A stretch of DNA of 40,409 bases from Planctomycetota bacterium (GTDB lineage: Bacteria > Planctomycetota > Planctomycetia > Gemmatales > Gemmataceae): the NCBI GenBank assembly GCA_016873095.1, contig VGYC01000052.1, positions 1 to 40,409 on the forward strand, given 5' to 3'. This document shows, piece by piece, positions 33,001 to 40,409 of this stretch (position 1 is the stretch's first letter; the number at the start of each line of letters is the position of its first letter). Under the pieces are notes generated by a model, which ran no database searches, was not told the origin of the DNA, and saw nothing but the letters and a program-made list of their open reading frames with translations. The translations under genes were made by a program, and so were the position numbers.

Positions 33001-35751
33001 ATGACGTCCACGCGTCGAAGAACCGTCCTGGCAACCGTGACGGCCGCCGTCTTGCTGGCGGCCGGAATTCTCTGGGGCACGCATTCATCCGGCCAGCAAG
33101 GCCAGGCGCCGGTCAACGGCAAGCCGGCGGAGGGGCCGCTGCCGATCAAGCAAGTCGTCCTCTTCAACAGCGGCGTCGGCTACTTCCAGCGCGAGGGCGA
33201 GGTGGACGGCAACGCCCGCGTCGAGCTCACTTTCCCGGTCGGCGACATCAACGATCTCCTCAAGAGCCTCGTCCTCCAGGACCTCGGCGGCGGCAAGGTC
33301 AGCACTGTCAGCTACGATAGCCAGGACCCCATCGACAAGACGCTACGCAGCTTCGCCCTCGACCTCACCGGCAATCCCACCTTCGGGCAGATCCTCAACC
33401 AGGCTCGCGGCGAGAAGATCGAGATCACGCTTCGCGACAAGGCCCCGCCGTTCAGCAAGGTTACCGGCACCATCGTCGGCATGGAGTCGCACCGCAAGCA
33501 GGTCAAGGACCAGGTGTTCGAGGCGGAACTGCTGAACATCACCAGCGCCGGCAAGGGTCTGCAGAGCATTCGCATGGAGGAAGTGCTGGGCGTGCGCTTT
33601 CTGAATCAGACGCTGGACCGCGAATTTCAGCGGGCCTTGCAGGTGCTGGCCGCCTCGCACGACGTGCAGAAGAAGACCGTGAGCCTCGGCTTCAACGGAG
33701 CCGGCAAGCGATCGGTCAAGGTCGGCTACGTCGTCGATCGGCCCATCTGGAAGACGACCTATCGGCTGCGCATGGAGAAGGACCGCAAGGTGTACATGCA
33801 GGGCTGGGCGCTCGTCGAGAATCCGTCCGATGACGACTGGAACAACGTCCGCATGGTGCTAGTCTCCGGCCGACCCATCTCCTTCAAGATGAACCTGTAC
33901 GAACCGCTGTATATCCCGAGGCCGACCGTCGATCCGGATTTGTATGCATCGCTGCGGCCGCCGGTGTATGGCGGCTCGATCAATCCCAGTGATGCCAAGG
34001 CCGGCCAGGAGCCGGTCCAGCAGAAGGGAGGCGACGTTGTGGCTGCACCGAAAAAGCTGCCGGGAGGCGAGACCCCGCAACAGATGCTCATGAACCCCAA
34101 CTTCGGAAACATGGGTGGCTTCAGCTACAACCCTTACATGCCGATGAACAGCTTCATGGGCGGCGGACTCAACAACATGGGCGGCTTCGGCGCCATGAAC
34201 ATGGGCGGCTTCGGCCAGGGCGGCGGGCAGTTCGGTCAGTTCGGCAACCGCTACCAAAACAATGAAGCCTTCAATTTCGATAATTCACGCTACCTTCAGA
34301 ACAACAAGCTCTCCTACGAGGAACTGCAACAGCGCCGCCTGCAGCAGCGCGAGGTCAAGGAAGACGCCAAGAAGCGCGGCGCCGCCATCGCCGGCCTCAA
34401 CTTCAAGGAAGGCATCGCCTCCGTCGCCTCGGCGGAGGAAGTCGGTGATTACTACCGCTATGTCCTCGATCAGCAGATCAGCCTGGCCCGGCAGAAGTCA
34501 GCCATGCTGCCCATCCTCGACCAGACCATCGAGGGACACAAAGTCTCCATCTACAACGAAAGTGTGCAGGCGAAGTACCCCCTGCTTGGCCTGCGGCTCA
34601 AGAACACCGCCGGCCAGCCGTTGACGCAGGGGCCAATCACCGTCTACGAAGACGGCTCTTACGCCGGCGACACCCGCATCCTCGACTTGCAGCCGAACGA
34701 GGAGCGTCTGCTTAGCTATGCGCTCGACCAGGGGACCGAGGTCAAGACAGAGGTGAAGTCGAGCCCCAGCCCGGACATGAATTTCAAGATCGGCGGCAAC
34801 AGCCTGGCTGCCCGCTACAAGCTGCGCGAGACCAGGACCTACATCGCCAAGAACCGGTCGGGCATCGAGCGCACGCTCATCGTCGAGCATCCGATCCGGC
34901 CGCAGTGGAAGCTGATCAATCCGATGAAGCCGGCGGAGAAGACGCGCGACATCTATCGCTTCGAAGTCAAGATCGCTGCCGGGCAAACCGCAAAGCTCGA
35001 AGTCGTCGAGGAACAGGCCCGCGTCGATCAGGTGGTGCTCACGAATCCCAAGGATGCCAAGCCCTTCTACGCGGTCGGCCTGGGCATCGAGGTCAAGCAG
35101 GTCGTGCAGACGGACGAGCCGAAGCTGACCGAGCTGAAGATCGTCAAGGGCAACCTTTATCCGCGCATGAAAGTCCGCGAGACGACGGCCTACTATGTGC
35201 AGAACCTGTCCGACCAGGAGCGGAAGTTCGTCGTCGATCACGTGGTCCGGCCGGAGTGGGCGCTGCTCGGCCAGGACGGCATCGCCAAGCGCGGCCCGGA
35301 CGTGTTCCGCTTCACGCTCGAGGCGAAAGCCGGCAAGACTGCCGATCGGCAGGTCGTCGAGGAGAAGATTCTTGCCAGCAAGGCGCAGAGTGTCAAGGAC
35401 ACTCGGGAGCTCACCTTGCAGGAATATCTCGCCAGCCCGATTGCCAGCGGCGACGTGAAGGCGGCGCTGAATCGCTACATCGACCTGTCCGGCAAGCTGC
35501 GCGACAACCAGCACAAGCTCAAGGAAGCCGACAAGCAACTCACCGCCCTGAGCACCGACCAATCGCGGCTGCGCGAGAACTTGAAGATCATCCCGCAAAC
35601 GTCGGAGCCCTACAAGAAATTCTTGGAGAAAATCGTCACCCAGGAAACCGAGATCGACACGCTGCAACGGCAGATCCGGCAACTTCAGGGCAGCGTGCAG
35701 AGCCAGGAAAAGGAAGTCGCCAAGCTTTTGGCAAGCATGAACGCGGCGTAA
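33001..35751 (+). CDS. DUF4139 domain protein with Gly/Met/Asn-rich insert
   Basis: The 916-aa exported protein has an N-terminal hydrophobic segment (about 9-25), an N-terminal DUF4140-like region (VVLFNSGVGYFQREGEV and onward), and a DUF4139 beta-rich body interrupted at about 350-430 by a low-complexity segment (repeats around GGFG, NMGG, FMGGGLN). Two similar strand-rich modules follow (RETRTYIAKNRSGIERTLIVEH and RETTAYYVQNLSDQERKFVVDH), then a C-terminal coiled coil (about 830-916). DUF4139 proteins have no established biochemical role. GGAGGG precedes the ATG at 33001, which is preferred over upstream ATGs in the open frame. A terminator follows. Confidence 0.88.
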   Translation: MTSTRRRTVLATVTAAVLLAAGILWGTHSSGQQGQAPVNGKPAEGPLPIKQVVLFNSGVGYFQREGEVDGNARVELTFPVGDINDLLKSLVLQDLGGGKVSTVSYDSQDPIDKTLRSFALDLTGNPTFGQILNQARGEKIEITLRDKAPPFSKVTGTIVGMESHRKQVKDQVFEAELLNITSAGKGLQSIRMEEVLGVRFLNQTLDREFQRALQVLAASHDVQKKTVSLGFNGAGKRSVKVGYVVDRPIWKTTYRLRMEKDRKVYMQGWALVENPSDDDWNNVRMVLVSGRPISFKMNLYEPLYIPRPTVDPDLYASLRPPVYGGSINPSDAKAGQEPVQQKGGDVVAAPKKLPGGETPQQMLMNPNFGNMGGFSYNPYMPMNSFMGGGLNNMGGFGAMNMGGFGQGGGQFGQFGNRYQNNEAFNFDNSRYLQNNKLSYEELQQRRLQQREVKEDAKKRGAAIAGLNFKEGIASVASAEEVGDYYRYVLDQQISLARQKSAMLPILDQTIEGHKVSIYNESVQAKYPLLGLRLKNTAGQPLTQGPITVYEDGSYAGDTRILDLQPNEERLLSYALDQGTEVKTEVKSSPSPDMNFKIGGNSLAARYKLRETRTYIAKNRSGIERTLIVEHPIRPQWKLINPMKPAEKTRDIYRFEVKIAAGQTAKLEVVEEQARVDQVVLTNPKDAKPFYAVGLGIEVKQVVQTDEPKLTELKIVKGNLYPRMKVRETTAYYVQNLSDQERKFVVDHVVRPEWALLGQDGIAKRGPDVFRFTLEAKAGKTADRQVVEEKILASKAQSVKDTRELTLQEYLASPIASGDVKAALNRYIDLSGKLRDNQHKLKEADKQLTALSTDQSRLRENLKIIPQTSEPYKKFLEKIVTQETEIDTLQRQIRQLQGSVQSQEKEVAKLLASMNAA

Positions 35752-35777
35752 GTCGACACTTCCCAGGACGGCCTCGA

Positions 35778-35813
35778 GAACATGGCGCGGTCTGGCCGCG
35801 TCATGTTCTTTTT
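35778..35813 (+). terminator. Rho-independent terminator of the DUF4139 gene
   Basis: GAACATGGCGCGG (35778-35790) pairs with CCGCGTCATGTTC (35796-35808) across a 5-nt loop, one mismatch, followed by TTTTT (35809-35813). It lies 27 nt after the stop codon. Confidence 0.85.
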
Positions 35814-35844
35814 CATTCTTGCGACCACGCCGGCAATCGCAACC

Positions 35845-35850
35845 TATAAT
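35845..35850 (+). promoter_or_regulatory. Probable -10 element of the glmS promoter
   Basis: A perfect TATAAT, about 130 nt before the glmS start and just after the terminator. The best -35 (TTGCGA at 35819-35824) would be 20 nt away, longer than usual, so only the -10 is called. Confidence 0.4.
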
Positions 35851-35979
35851 TGAAGGTCCGGAATAGAGGTATCGGCCCGACTCCTTTCCCATCGATACCA
35901 CTTGCGGAGGCTCCCCGTGCGCTCTGGCCTGAGCGCTGTGGCCTGCGCGCTCTGGTTTTATCGGCTGAGAGGATCGTCC

Positions 35980-37806
35980 ATGTGCGGCATTGTGGGTTAC
36001 ACCGGCTACCGGGAGGCGGAGCCCATCCTCCGGGATGGCCTGAAGCGGCTTGAATATCGGGGCTACGACAGCGCCGGGCTGGCGACCGTGACCGGTTCGG
36101 GATTGTGCCTTCGCAAGAGCGTGGGCAAGATTGCCGATCTGGCCGACGTCTTGCAGCGACAGCCGGCGCCGGGGACCTCGGGGATCAGCCATACACGCTG
36201 GGCCACGCACGGGGAGGCGACGCTGGCCAACGCCCACCCACACCTGGGGGGCGACGGCGAGGTCGCCGTCGTCCACAACGGCGTCATCGAAAACCATGCC
36301 GAGCTGCGCAGCCAGCTTCAGGCGGACGGCTTCACCTTTCGCAGCCAGACCGATTCCGAGGTCATTGCCCACCTGATCGCCAAGTATCTCGACGGCGATC
36401 CCGTCGAGGCGGTCCGCAGGGCCGTCAGCAGATTACGGGGCACGTACGGGCTGGCAATGATCAGCCCGCGTTTCCCCGGCGTGCTGGTCGGCGCACGCCT
36501 GGGAAGTCCGCTGGTCGTCGGCCTCGGCAGCAACGAGAATTACCTGTCTTCCGATGCCAGCGCCCTGCGCGGCTACACGGAGGACGTGGTTTATCTGCTG
36601 GACCGCCAGCTATGCGTCCTCACGCCGAACAGCGGGAACGTGTTGAGCGTGGAACTCGCGCCAGCCGAACCGGTCGTGCATCGCCTGAACTGGGACATGG
36701 AAGATGCCAGTCGTGGTGAGTACGAGCACTTCATGCTCAAGGAGATTTGCGAACAGCCGGAGGTGATCGACCGGGCCATGGCCGGCCGGCTCGATGAGGT
36801 CGATAGCACGGCCCACTTCGGCAACCTGAGCCTCGATCCACAGAAGCTCAACCAGATCGATCGCGTCATCATGACAGCCTGCGGCACGAGCTATCATGCC
36901 GCGCTGATCGGCGAGTATCTCATCGAGAGCCTGGCCCGATTGCCGGTCGAGGTCGAGTATGCCAGCGAGTTTCGCTATCGCAATCCGCCACTGGATCGGA
37001 AATCGATCGTGCTGGCGATCTCGCAGTCGGGCGAGACGGCCGACACGCTGGCTGCCCTGCGCGAATCGAAGCGCAAGGGACTGCCCACGCTGGCGCTGTG
37101 CAATGTGGTCGGCAGCAGCATTGCCCGCGAGGCGGACTGTACCATCTATCTCCACGCGGGTCCCGAGGTCGGCGTGGCCAGCACCAAGGCTTTCACCGCC
37201 CAGGTCACCGTGCTCACCCTCTTGGCGCTGCATCTTGGGCGGTTGCGAAACCTGTCGGCGTCGGCGGGCACGCGCATTCTCGACGAACTGCAGCAGATGC
37301 CCGATCTTGTGCGACAGACTCTGGACTGCCACGACGAGGTCAAGCGTATCGCTCGCAAGTATCACCACGTGTCCAACGTTCTCTACATGGGCCGGCAATA
37401 CCTGTTTCCGGTGGCCCTCGAAGGAGCGCTCAAGCTGAAAGAGATCAGCTACATCCACGCCGAAGGCTATCCGGCCGCCGAGATGAAGCACGGGCCCATC
37501 GCCCTGGTCGATGAGGACACGCCCTCTGTGTTTCTGGTGCCGCAGTGTCCCAGCTACGACAAGACGATGAGCAATCTGGAGGAGGTCAAGGCACGGGGCG
37601 GACCGGTCATTGCCGTCGCTTGCCCGGAGGACGAGCGCATCGCCGGTCGGGCGGACGACGTGATCCTGATCCCGCGTGTCGCGGAGCACTGGCAGCCACT
37701 GGTGGCCGTCGTCCCGTTGCAGCTACTCGCCTACGAAATCGCCCTGTTACGCGGCTGCGACATCGACAAGCCGCGCAACCTGGCGAAGAGCGTGACCGTG
37801 GAGTGA
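35980..37806 (+). CDS. glmS: Glutamine-fructose-6-phosphate aminotransferase (isomerising)
   Basis: This enzyme makes glucosamine-6-phosphate from fructose-6-phosphate and glutamine, the entry to UDP-GlcNAc. The 608-aa product starts MCGIVGYTGYREAEP; the cysteine after Met is the amidase nucleophile, which fixes the start at 35980 (GAGAGGA upstream). Other blocks: HTRWATHGEAT, HNGVIENHAELR, and two SIS domains with TACGTSYHAALIGEY, SQSGETADTLAALRE, EVGVASTKAFTAQV and the C-terminal DKPRNLAKSVTVE. Length and ends are normal. The GlmU-like gene follows after 2 nt. Confidence 0.98.
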   Translation: MCGIVGYTGYREAEPILRDGLKRLEYRGYDSAGLATVTGSGLCLRKSVGKIADLADVLQRQPAPGTSGISHTRWATHGEATLANAHPHLGGDGEVAVVHNGVIENHAELRSQLQADGFTFRSQTDSEVIAHLIAKYLDGDPVEAVRRAVSRLRGTYGLAMISPRFPGVLVGARLGSPLVVGLGSNENYLSSDASALRGYTEDVVYLLDRQLCVLTPNSGNVLSVELAPAEPVVHRLNWDMEDASRGEYEHFMLKEICEQPEVIDRAMAGRLDEVDSTAHFGNLSLDPQKLNQIDRVIMTACGTSYHAALIGEYLIESLARLPVEVEYASEFRYRNPPLDRKSIVLAISQSGETADTLAALRESKRKGLPTLALCNVVGSSIAREADCTIYLHAGPEVGVASTKAFTAQVTVLTLLALHLGRLRNLSASAGTRILDELQQMPDLVRQTLDCHDEVKRIARKYHHVSNVLYMGRQYLFPVALEGALKLKEISYIHAEGYPAAEMKHGPIALVDEDTPSVFLVPQCPSYDKTMSNLEEVKARGGPVIAVACPEDERIAGRADDVILIPRVAEHWQPLVAVVPLQLLAYEIALLRGCDIDKPRNLAKSVTVE

Positions 37807-37808
37807 AC

Positions 37809-39101
37809 ATGAGAGCATGTATTGTCGAGGATCGCGGCGTCGCTCTGCTCGAACCGCTGACGCTGACACGGGCTGCCTTCGACCTGTGGTGCGGCGCCTC
37901 GTCGTTGCTGGACCGGCAACGCCGGACACTGCCGGTCGATGAACTCGGCGTCCTGGTGCGCCCGGAGCTGGCCGGCCTGTGCCGCCGCGACCACCCCGGT
38001 TTGGTCGTCAACGACCTCGGCTGGCTCAATCGAGGGCCGGTGATCCTTGTCAACGCCCGCTGGCTTCCGGGCGCGACGTCGGTCGCGGACTGGCAAACGC
38101 CGCGCGTCGGTTTGGTGGACGACGAGCTGGCGTACGTCATCTTGCCTCGGCCAGCGCTTGCCGCAGAAGTGCTCGACCAGCTGGCCGACCTGCCGTTGGC
38201 GGACCTGGCCGAGAGCTGGACGGAAACTCTGCCGAGCAGCCAGGCCGGCGGAGCGATGATTCGCTATCCCTGGGACCTGGTCGAGCGCAACGGCGCGGAA
38301 CTCTCCCGCGATGCCGAGCTGTTTCAGGGCTGGCAGCGCGACTGGTCAAAGACTGCGTCCCTGGCCGTGCTTGGTCCCGCCGAGCAATTCCTGGCACACC
38401 CGGAGACCACCATCGAGCCCTTCGTGACCGTGGATACGCGCCCCGGTCCGGTCATCATCGATCGCGGCGCCGTGATCCAGTCGTTCAGTAGCCTGGCAGG
38501 CCCATGCTACATCGGCCCGGACAGCTGGATCGTTGGCGCCAAGCTTCGCGGCGGAACCATCGGCCCCGGCTGCCGCATCGGCGGCGAGGTCGAGGCCAGC
38601 ATCGTGCAGGGCTTCTCCAACAAGTATCACGACGGCTTCCTGGGCCATTCCTACGTGGGCGCATGGGTCAACCTCGGCGCCGGCACGCAGACCAGCGATC
38701 TCCGCAACGATTACGGCCAGATTCGCGTCGTCATCGGCAATGAACGCCTGGCGACCGGCTTGACGAAGGTCGGCGTCTTTCTGGGCGATCACACCAAGAT
38801 CGGCCTGGGAACGCTGCTCAACAGCGGCACAGTCGTCGGCGCTTTTTGCAACCTGCTCCCCTCCGGCGGATTGTTGCCGCTGGTCGTGCCCTCGTTCTGT
38901 CTGGTCAAGAACGGTCAGCTATCGGAGCGGCAAGATCTCCGCCAGGCCTTTGCGACGGCGGCCACGGTGCTGCGGCGTCGCGGCCAGGAACTCAACGACA
39001 CACACATCGAACTCTTCCTGACGCTCTACGACCAGACTGCCGCCAGCCGCCAGCGCCTGATCCGCGAAAGCGACACGCGCCGCTGGCGAAAGAGCGTGTG
39101 A
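37809..39101 (+). CDS. GlmU-like putative sugar-1-phosphate nucleotidyltransferase with left-handed beta-helix
   Basis: The 430-aa product has an atypical N-terminal nucleotidyltransferase-like domain (MRACIVEDRGVALLEPLTLTRAAFDLWCG; the NTP_transf_4-like group) and a C-terminal left-handed beta-helix (about 200-375) with hexapeptide repeats such as VIIDRGAVIQ, CYIGPDSWIVGAKLRGGTIG and VFLGDHTKIGLGTLLNSG. The classical GxGTRM loop of GlmU is not seen. It starts 2 nt after glmS, so the two are almost certainly one operon, and a role in amino-sugar nucleotide synthesis is likely though unproven. Known relatives are annotated as putative sugar nucleotidyltransferases. Confidence 0.88.
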   Translation: MRACIVEDRGVALLEPLTLTRAAFDLWCGASSLLDRQRRTLPVDELGVLVRPELAGLCRRDHPGLVVNDLGWLNRGPVILVNARWLPGATSVADWQTPRVGLVDDELAYVILPRPALAAEVLDQLADLPLADLAESWTETLPSSQAGGAMIRYPWDLVERNGAELSRDAELFQGWQRDWSKTASLAVLGPAEQFLAHPETTIEPFVTVDTRPGPVIIDRGAVIQSFSSLAGPCYIGPDSWIVGAKLRGGTIGPGCRIGGEVEASIVQGFSNKYHDGFLGHSYVGAWVNLGAGTQTSDLRNDYGQIRVVIGNERLATGLTKVGVFLGDHTKIGLGTLLNSGTVVGAFCNLLPSGGLLPLVVPSFCLVKNGQLSERQDLRQAFATAATVLRRRGQELNDTHIELFLTLYDQTAASRQRLIRESDTRRWRKSV

Positions 39102-39448
39102 CGGTGGCGCTCGCTTGCCCCAACGCCGTGGTTGCCGGTGGACATGGCCCTGGTTGCCGCATTGCGCGACAGAGTGCTTTCAGCCCCGTTCTACCGTTCT
39201 ACCGGGCTAGAAAAAATGCTTGCCAGGCACCGCGCCGCACCGCTACACTCCATCCATGCCGGCAAGCAGGCAAACTGCCGGCCCATCGAATCCCCATATA
39301 TAGTCTTGTAGCTGCAAGGGCCCGCGGTTCAGTTCAACAGAATCGATTCTGAGCCGCCCCCAAACTTCTTTCACACGAGCCGCCTCGTTGCCAGCGGCGG
39401 CTTTGGATCGATTTCTGAACGTTAGGAGAAGCAAAAAGGAGACGAAAC
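39102..39448. other. 347-bp intergenic region, promoter and hairpins only
   Basis: No gene is supported in this gap. It holds a duplicated TTCTACCG (39188-39203) inside an AGCCC...GGGCT stem, a promoter candidate (39220-39249), a second small hairpin around 39257-39281 (GCCGGCA/TGCCGGC) and a leader of roughly 190 nt before the next gene. Confidence 0.5.
39220..39249 (+). promoter_or_regulatory. Probable promoter of the GyrI-like gene
   Basis: TTGCCA (39220-39225), an 18-nt spacer and TACACT (39244-39249), preceded by GC. It would give a 5' leader of about 190 nt before the ATG at 39449. Confidence 0.45.
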
Positions 39449-40021
39449 ATGACTGCGCGCACGCGTTTGGTAGGCATCGTCCTTGCAACGTTGCTGGGCG
39501 GCATTTCGCTTTGTCAAGGCGAGCTGTCCGGGCAGGAGAAGAATCCCGTTCCAAAGATAGGGGAGATGATGCTTCAAACAATCCCCCCGAAGCAATACGT
39601 ATCCGGTGGGTTCGAGACCAATTTCAAGAGCATGGTCGAGCCGGTGGTCAAGACGCTGACTGCTCTGGGCGATGGGGCCAGAGAGAAGAAGCTGGGACTG
39701 CGTGGCCCCGTACTGCATTTCTACTACGGGGCGCCGCATCGGACGCCAGATAAGGCGTTCAAGATGGAAACAGGCTTTTTCGTCCCGGAGGGGACCAAGG
39801 CATTCGGGGACTTCAAGGTGCGGGAGTTGCCAGAATTCAAGTGCGCAAGCATCCTGTACGTCGGACCCGGCCGGCGCATCGGCGATGCCTGGCAAGAACT
39901 CTACCGCTCCCTTCGCGCCAAAGGGCTCACTCCGACAGACGAAGAACGCGAACTGTACCTGTACTGGGAGGCAGGCGAATCCCCAAATAACATCGTTCAG
40001 GTTCAGGTAGGAGTGAAATAG
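39449..40021 (+). CDS. Exported GyrI-like (effector-binding domain) protein
   Basis: The 190-aa product has a signal peptide (hydrophobic stretch 8-22) followed by a GyrI/AraC-effector-binding-like domain (about 38-190): FYYGAPHRTPDKAFKMETGF, a GRRIGDAWQELYRSL helix, and YLYWEAGESPNNIVQVQVGV at the end, which fits the family's terminal E...P strand. These domains normally sit in the cytoplasm in regulators (AraC, MerR/BmrR) or as SbmC/GyrI and bind small hydrophobic molecules; export is unusual. AAAAGGAG precedes the ATG. No partner gene is adjacent. Confidence 0.8.
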   Translation: MTARTRLVGIVLATLLGGISLCQGELSGQEKNPVPKIGEMMLQTIPPKQYVSGGFETNFKSMVEPVVKTLTALGDGAREKKLGLRGPVLHFYYGAPHRTPDKAFKMETGFFVPEGTKAFGDFKVRELPEFKCASILYVGPGRRIGDAWQELYRSLRAKGLTPTDEERELYLYWEAGESPNNIVQVQVGVK

Positions 40022-40193
40022 GCGTGGCGTTGCTATGAACTATGAACGTATGACTTGCGAGAAGTCCGGGACTGGAGGCGAAAGCCGGAGGGTATGCTGT
40101 CAATGGAGTCCTGGAAACCCTACAAGCGGCGGCAAGCCAAGGCCGCCTGAGATTTTGCGAAGCGCGAAACTGCGAACTGAAAACGGCACTTTG

Positions 40194-40253
40194 GGGTGCC
40201 ATGCTCACCGCTTTGGGTGAGCATGGCCACGCAAGGCCGTGGCCATGGCACCC
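40194..40253. repeat. REPIN-like nested double hairpin
   Basis: Two adjacent palindromes, CATGCTCACC/GGTGAGCATG (40200-40225) and CATGGCCACG/CGTGGCCATG (40222-40247), share a CATG and are enclosed by an outer stem GGGTGCCATG/CATGGCACCC (40194-40203 with 40244-40253). The arrangement is that of paired REP hairpins. It lies in the 388-bp tail of the window, which otherwise shows no complete gene. Confidence 0.75.
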
Positions 40254-40316
40254 AACCCGAGATTCTAGCTTTGACGAGGCACTATTGACTGCTGCGCGGC
40301 CAAAGCAACCTTAATG

Positions 40317-40409
40317 TTATGCGACCAAGCGGAAGCCGGACTTGGCCAAGAATGAAACCAGCAAATGTCGATTCTTTCGCAAGTACAACAACTCGTCGAT
40401 GACTTCTTC
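40317..40409 (-). CDS. Possible C-terminal end of a gene running out of the window
   Basis: On the minus strand the frame from the window edge reads 30 sense codons (ending LLVSFLAKSGFRLVA) and stops at 40317. The overlapping plus-strand ATG at 40365 also opens a 15-codon frame to the edge (MSILSQVQQLVDDFF). Only one can be real and the fragment is too short to decide; no family is recognised. Confidence 0.3.
   Translation of the reverse strand, partial: EEVIDELLYLRKNRHLLVSFLAKSGFRLVA

Noticed and set aside
34498-36372. Long minus-strand frame (624 codons) across the DUF4139 and glmS genes
   Set aside because: It spans a clear terminator and the start of glmS and has no recognisable domain.

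Overview
The window looks like chromosomal DNA of a planctomycete, probably from the Gemmataceae or a close relative. The evidence is: high G+C; a DUF1559 pseudopilin-like protein with an H-x9-DG signature; two very large Ser/Thr kinases fused to TPR repeats; an N-terminal LEPR-XLL-type motif on a small secreted protein; a di-haem oxidoreductase; and a GlmU-like nucleotidyltransferase next to glmS. No rRNA, tRNA, CRISPR array or complete insertion sequence was recognised.

Layout. 1-3117: a 5'-truncated malto-oligosyltrehalose synthase and a prolipoprotein diacylglyceryl transferase carrying an internal PDZ domain. 3133-6618: a divergent, probably iron-regulated locus. A 57-aa HemP gene points left; a DUF1559 protein, a small lipoprotein and a DUF4198-kelch protein point right; two Fur-like boxes that are exact reverse complements lie between them. 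6776-10348: a kinase-TPR gene broken by one in-frame TAG, with a repeat-derived insert in its catalytic domain. 10490-12508: argG and an HTH-EIIA protein. 12521-16234: a second kinase-TPR gene on the minus strand. 16730-19311: a cyclopropane-fatty-acyl-phospholipid synthase gene followed by a roughly 400-bp duplication that includes the last codons of a lost second copy, plus hairpin repeats. 19450-22934: an exported cyclophilin, a di-haem oxidoreductase and a zinc-ribbon membrane protein. 23007-26381 (minus): purC, accC, purE and an ArsR-type regulator. 26634-28543: an enolase-superfamily enzyme and a GNAT acetyltransferase. 28557-32715 (minus): an ABC-2 permease/CPBP protease fusion, a SWIM-finger protein and a LEPR-motif protein. 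33001-35751: a DUF4139 protein ending in a clear terminator. 35980-39101: glmS and the GlmU-like gene. 39449-40021: an exported GyrI-like protein, followed by a REPIN-like double hairpin.

The most promising unit is the divergent hemP / DUF1559 / lipoprotein / DUF4198-kelch locus. On each side the Fur-like box falls between a plausible -35 and -10. This suggests a cell-surface metal or haem acquisition module built from planctomycete-type surface proteins. The second theme is intergenic and intragenic repeats: at least six different hairpin or tandem families occur here, and one of them has become part of a kinase catalytic domain.
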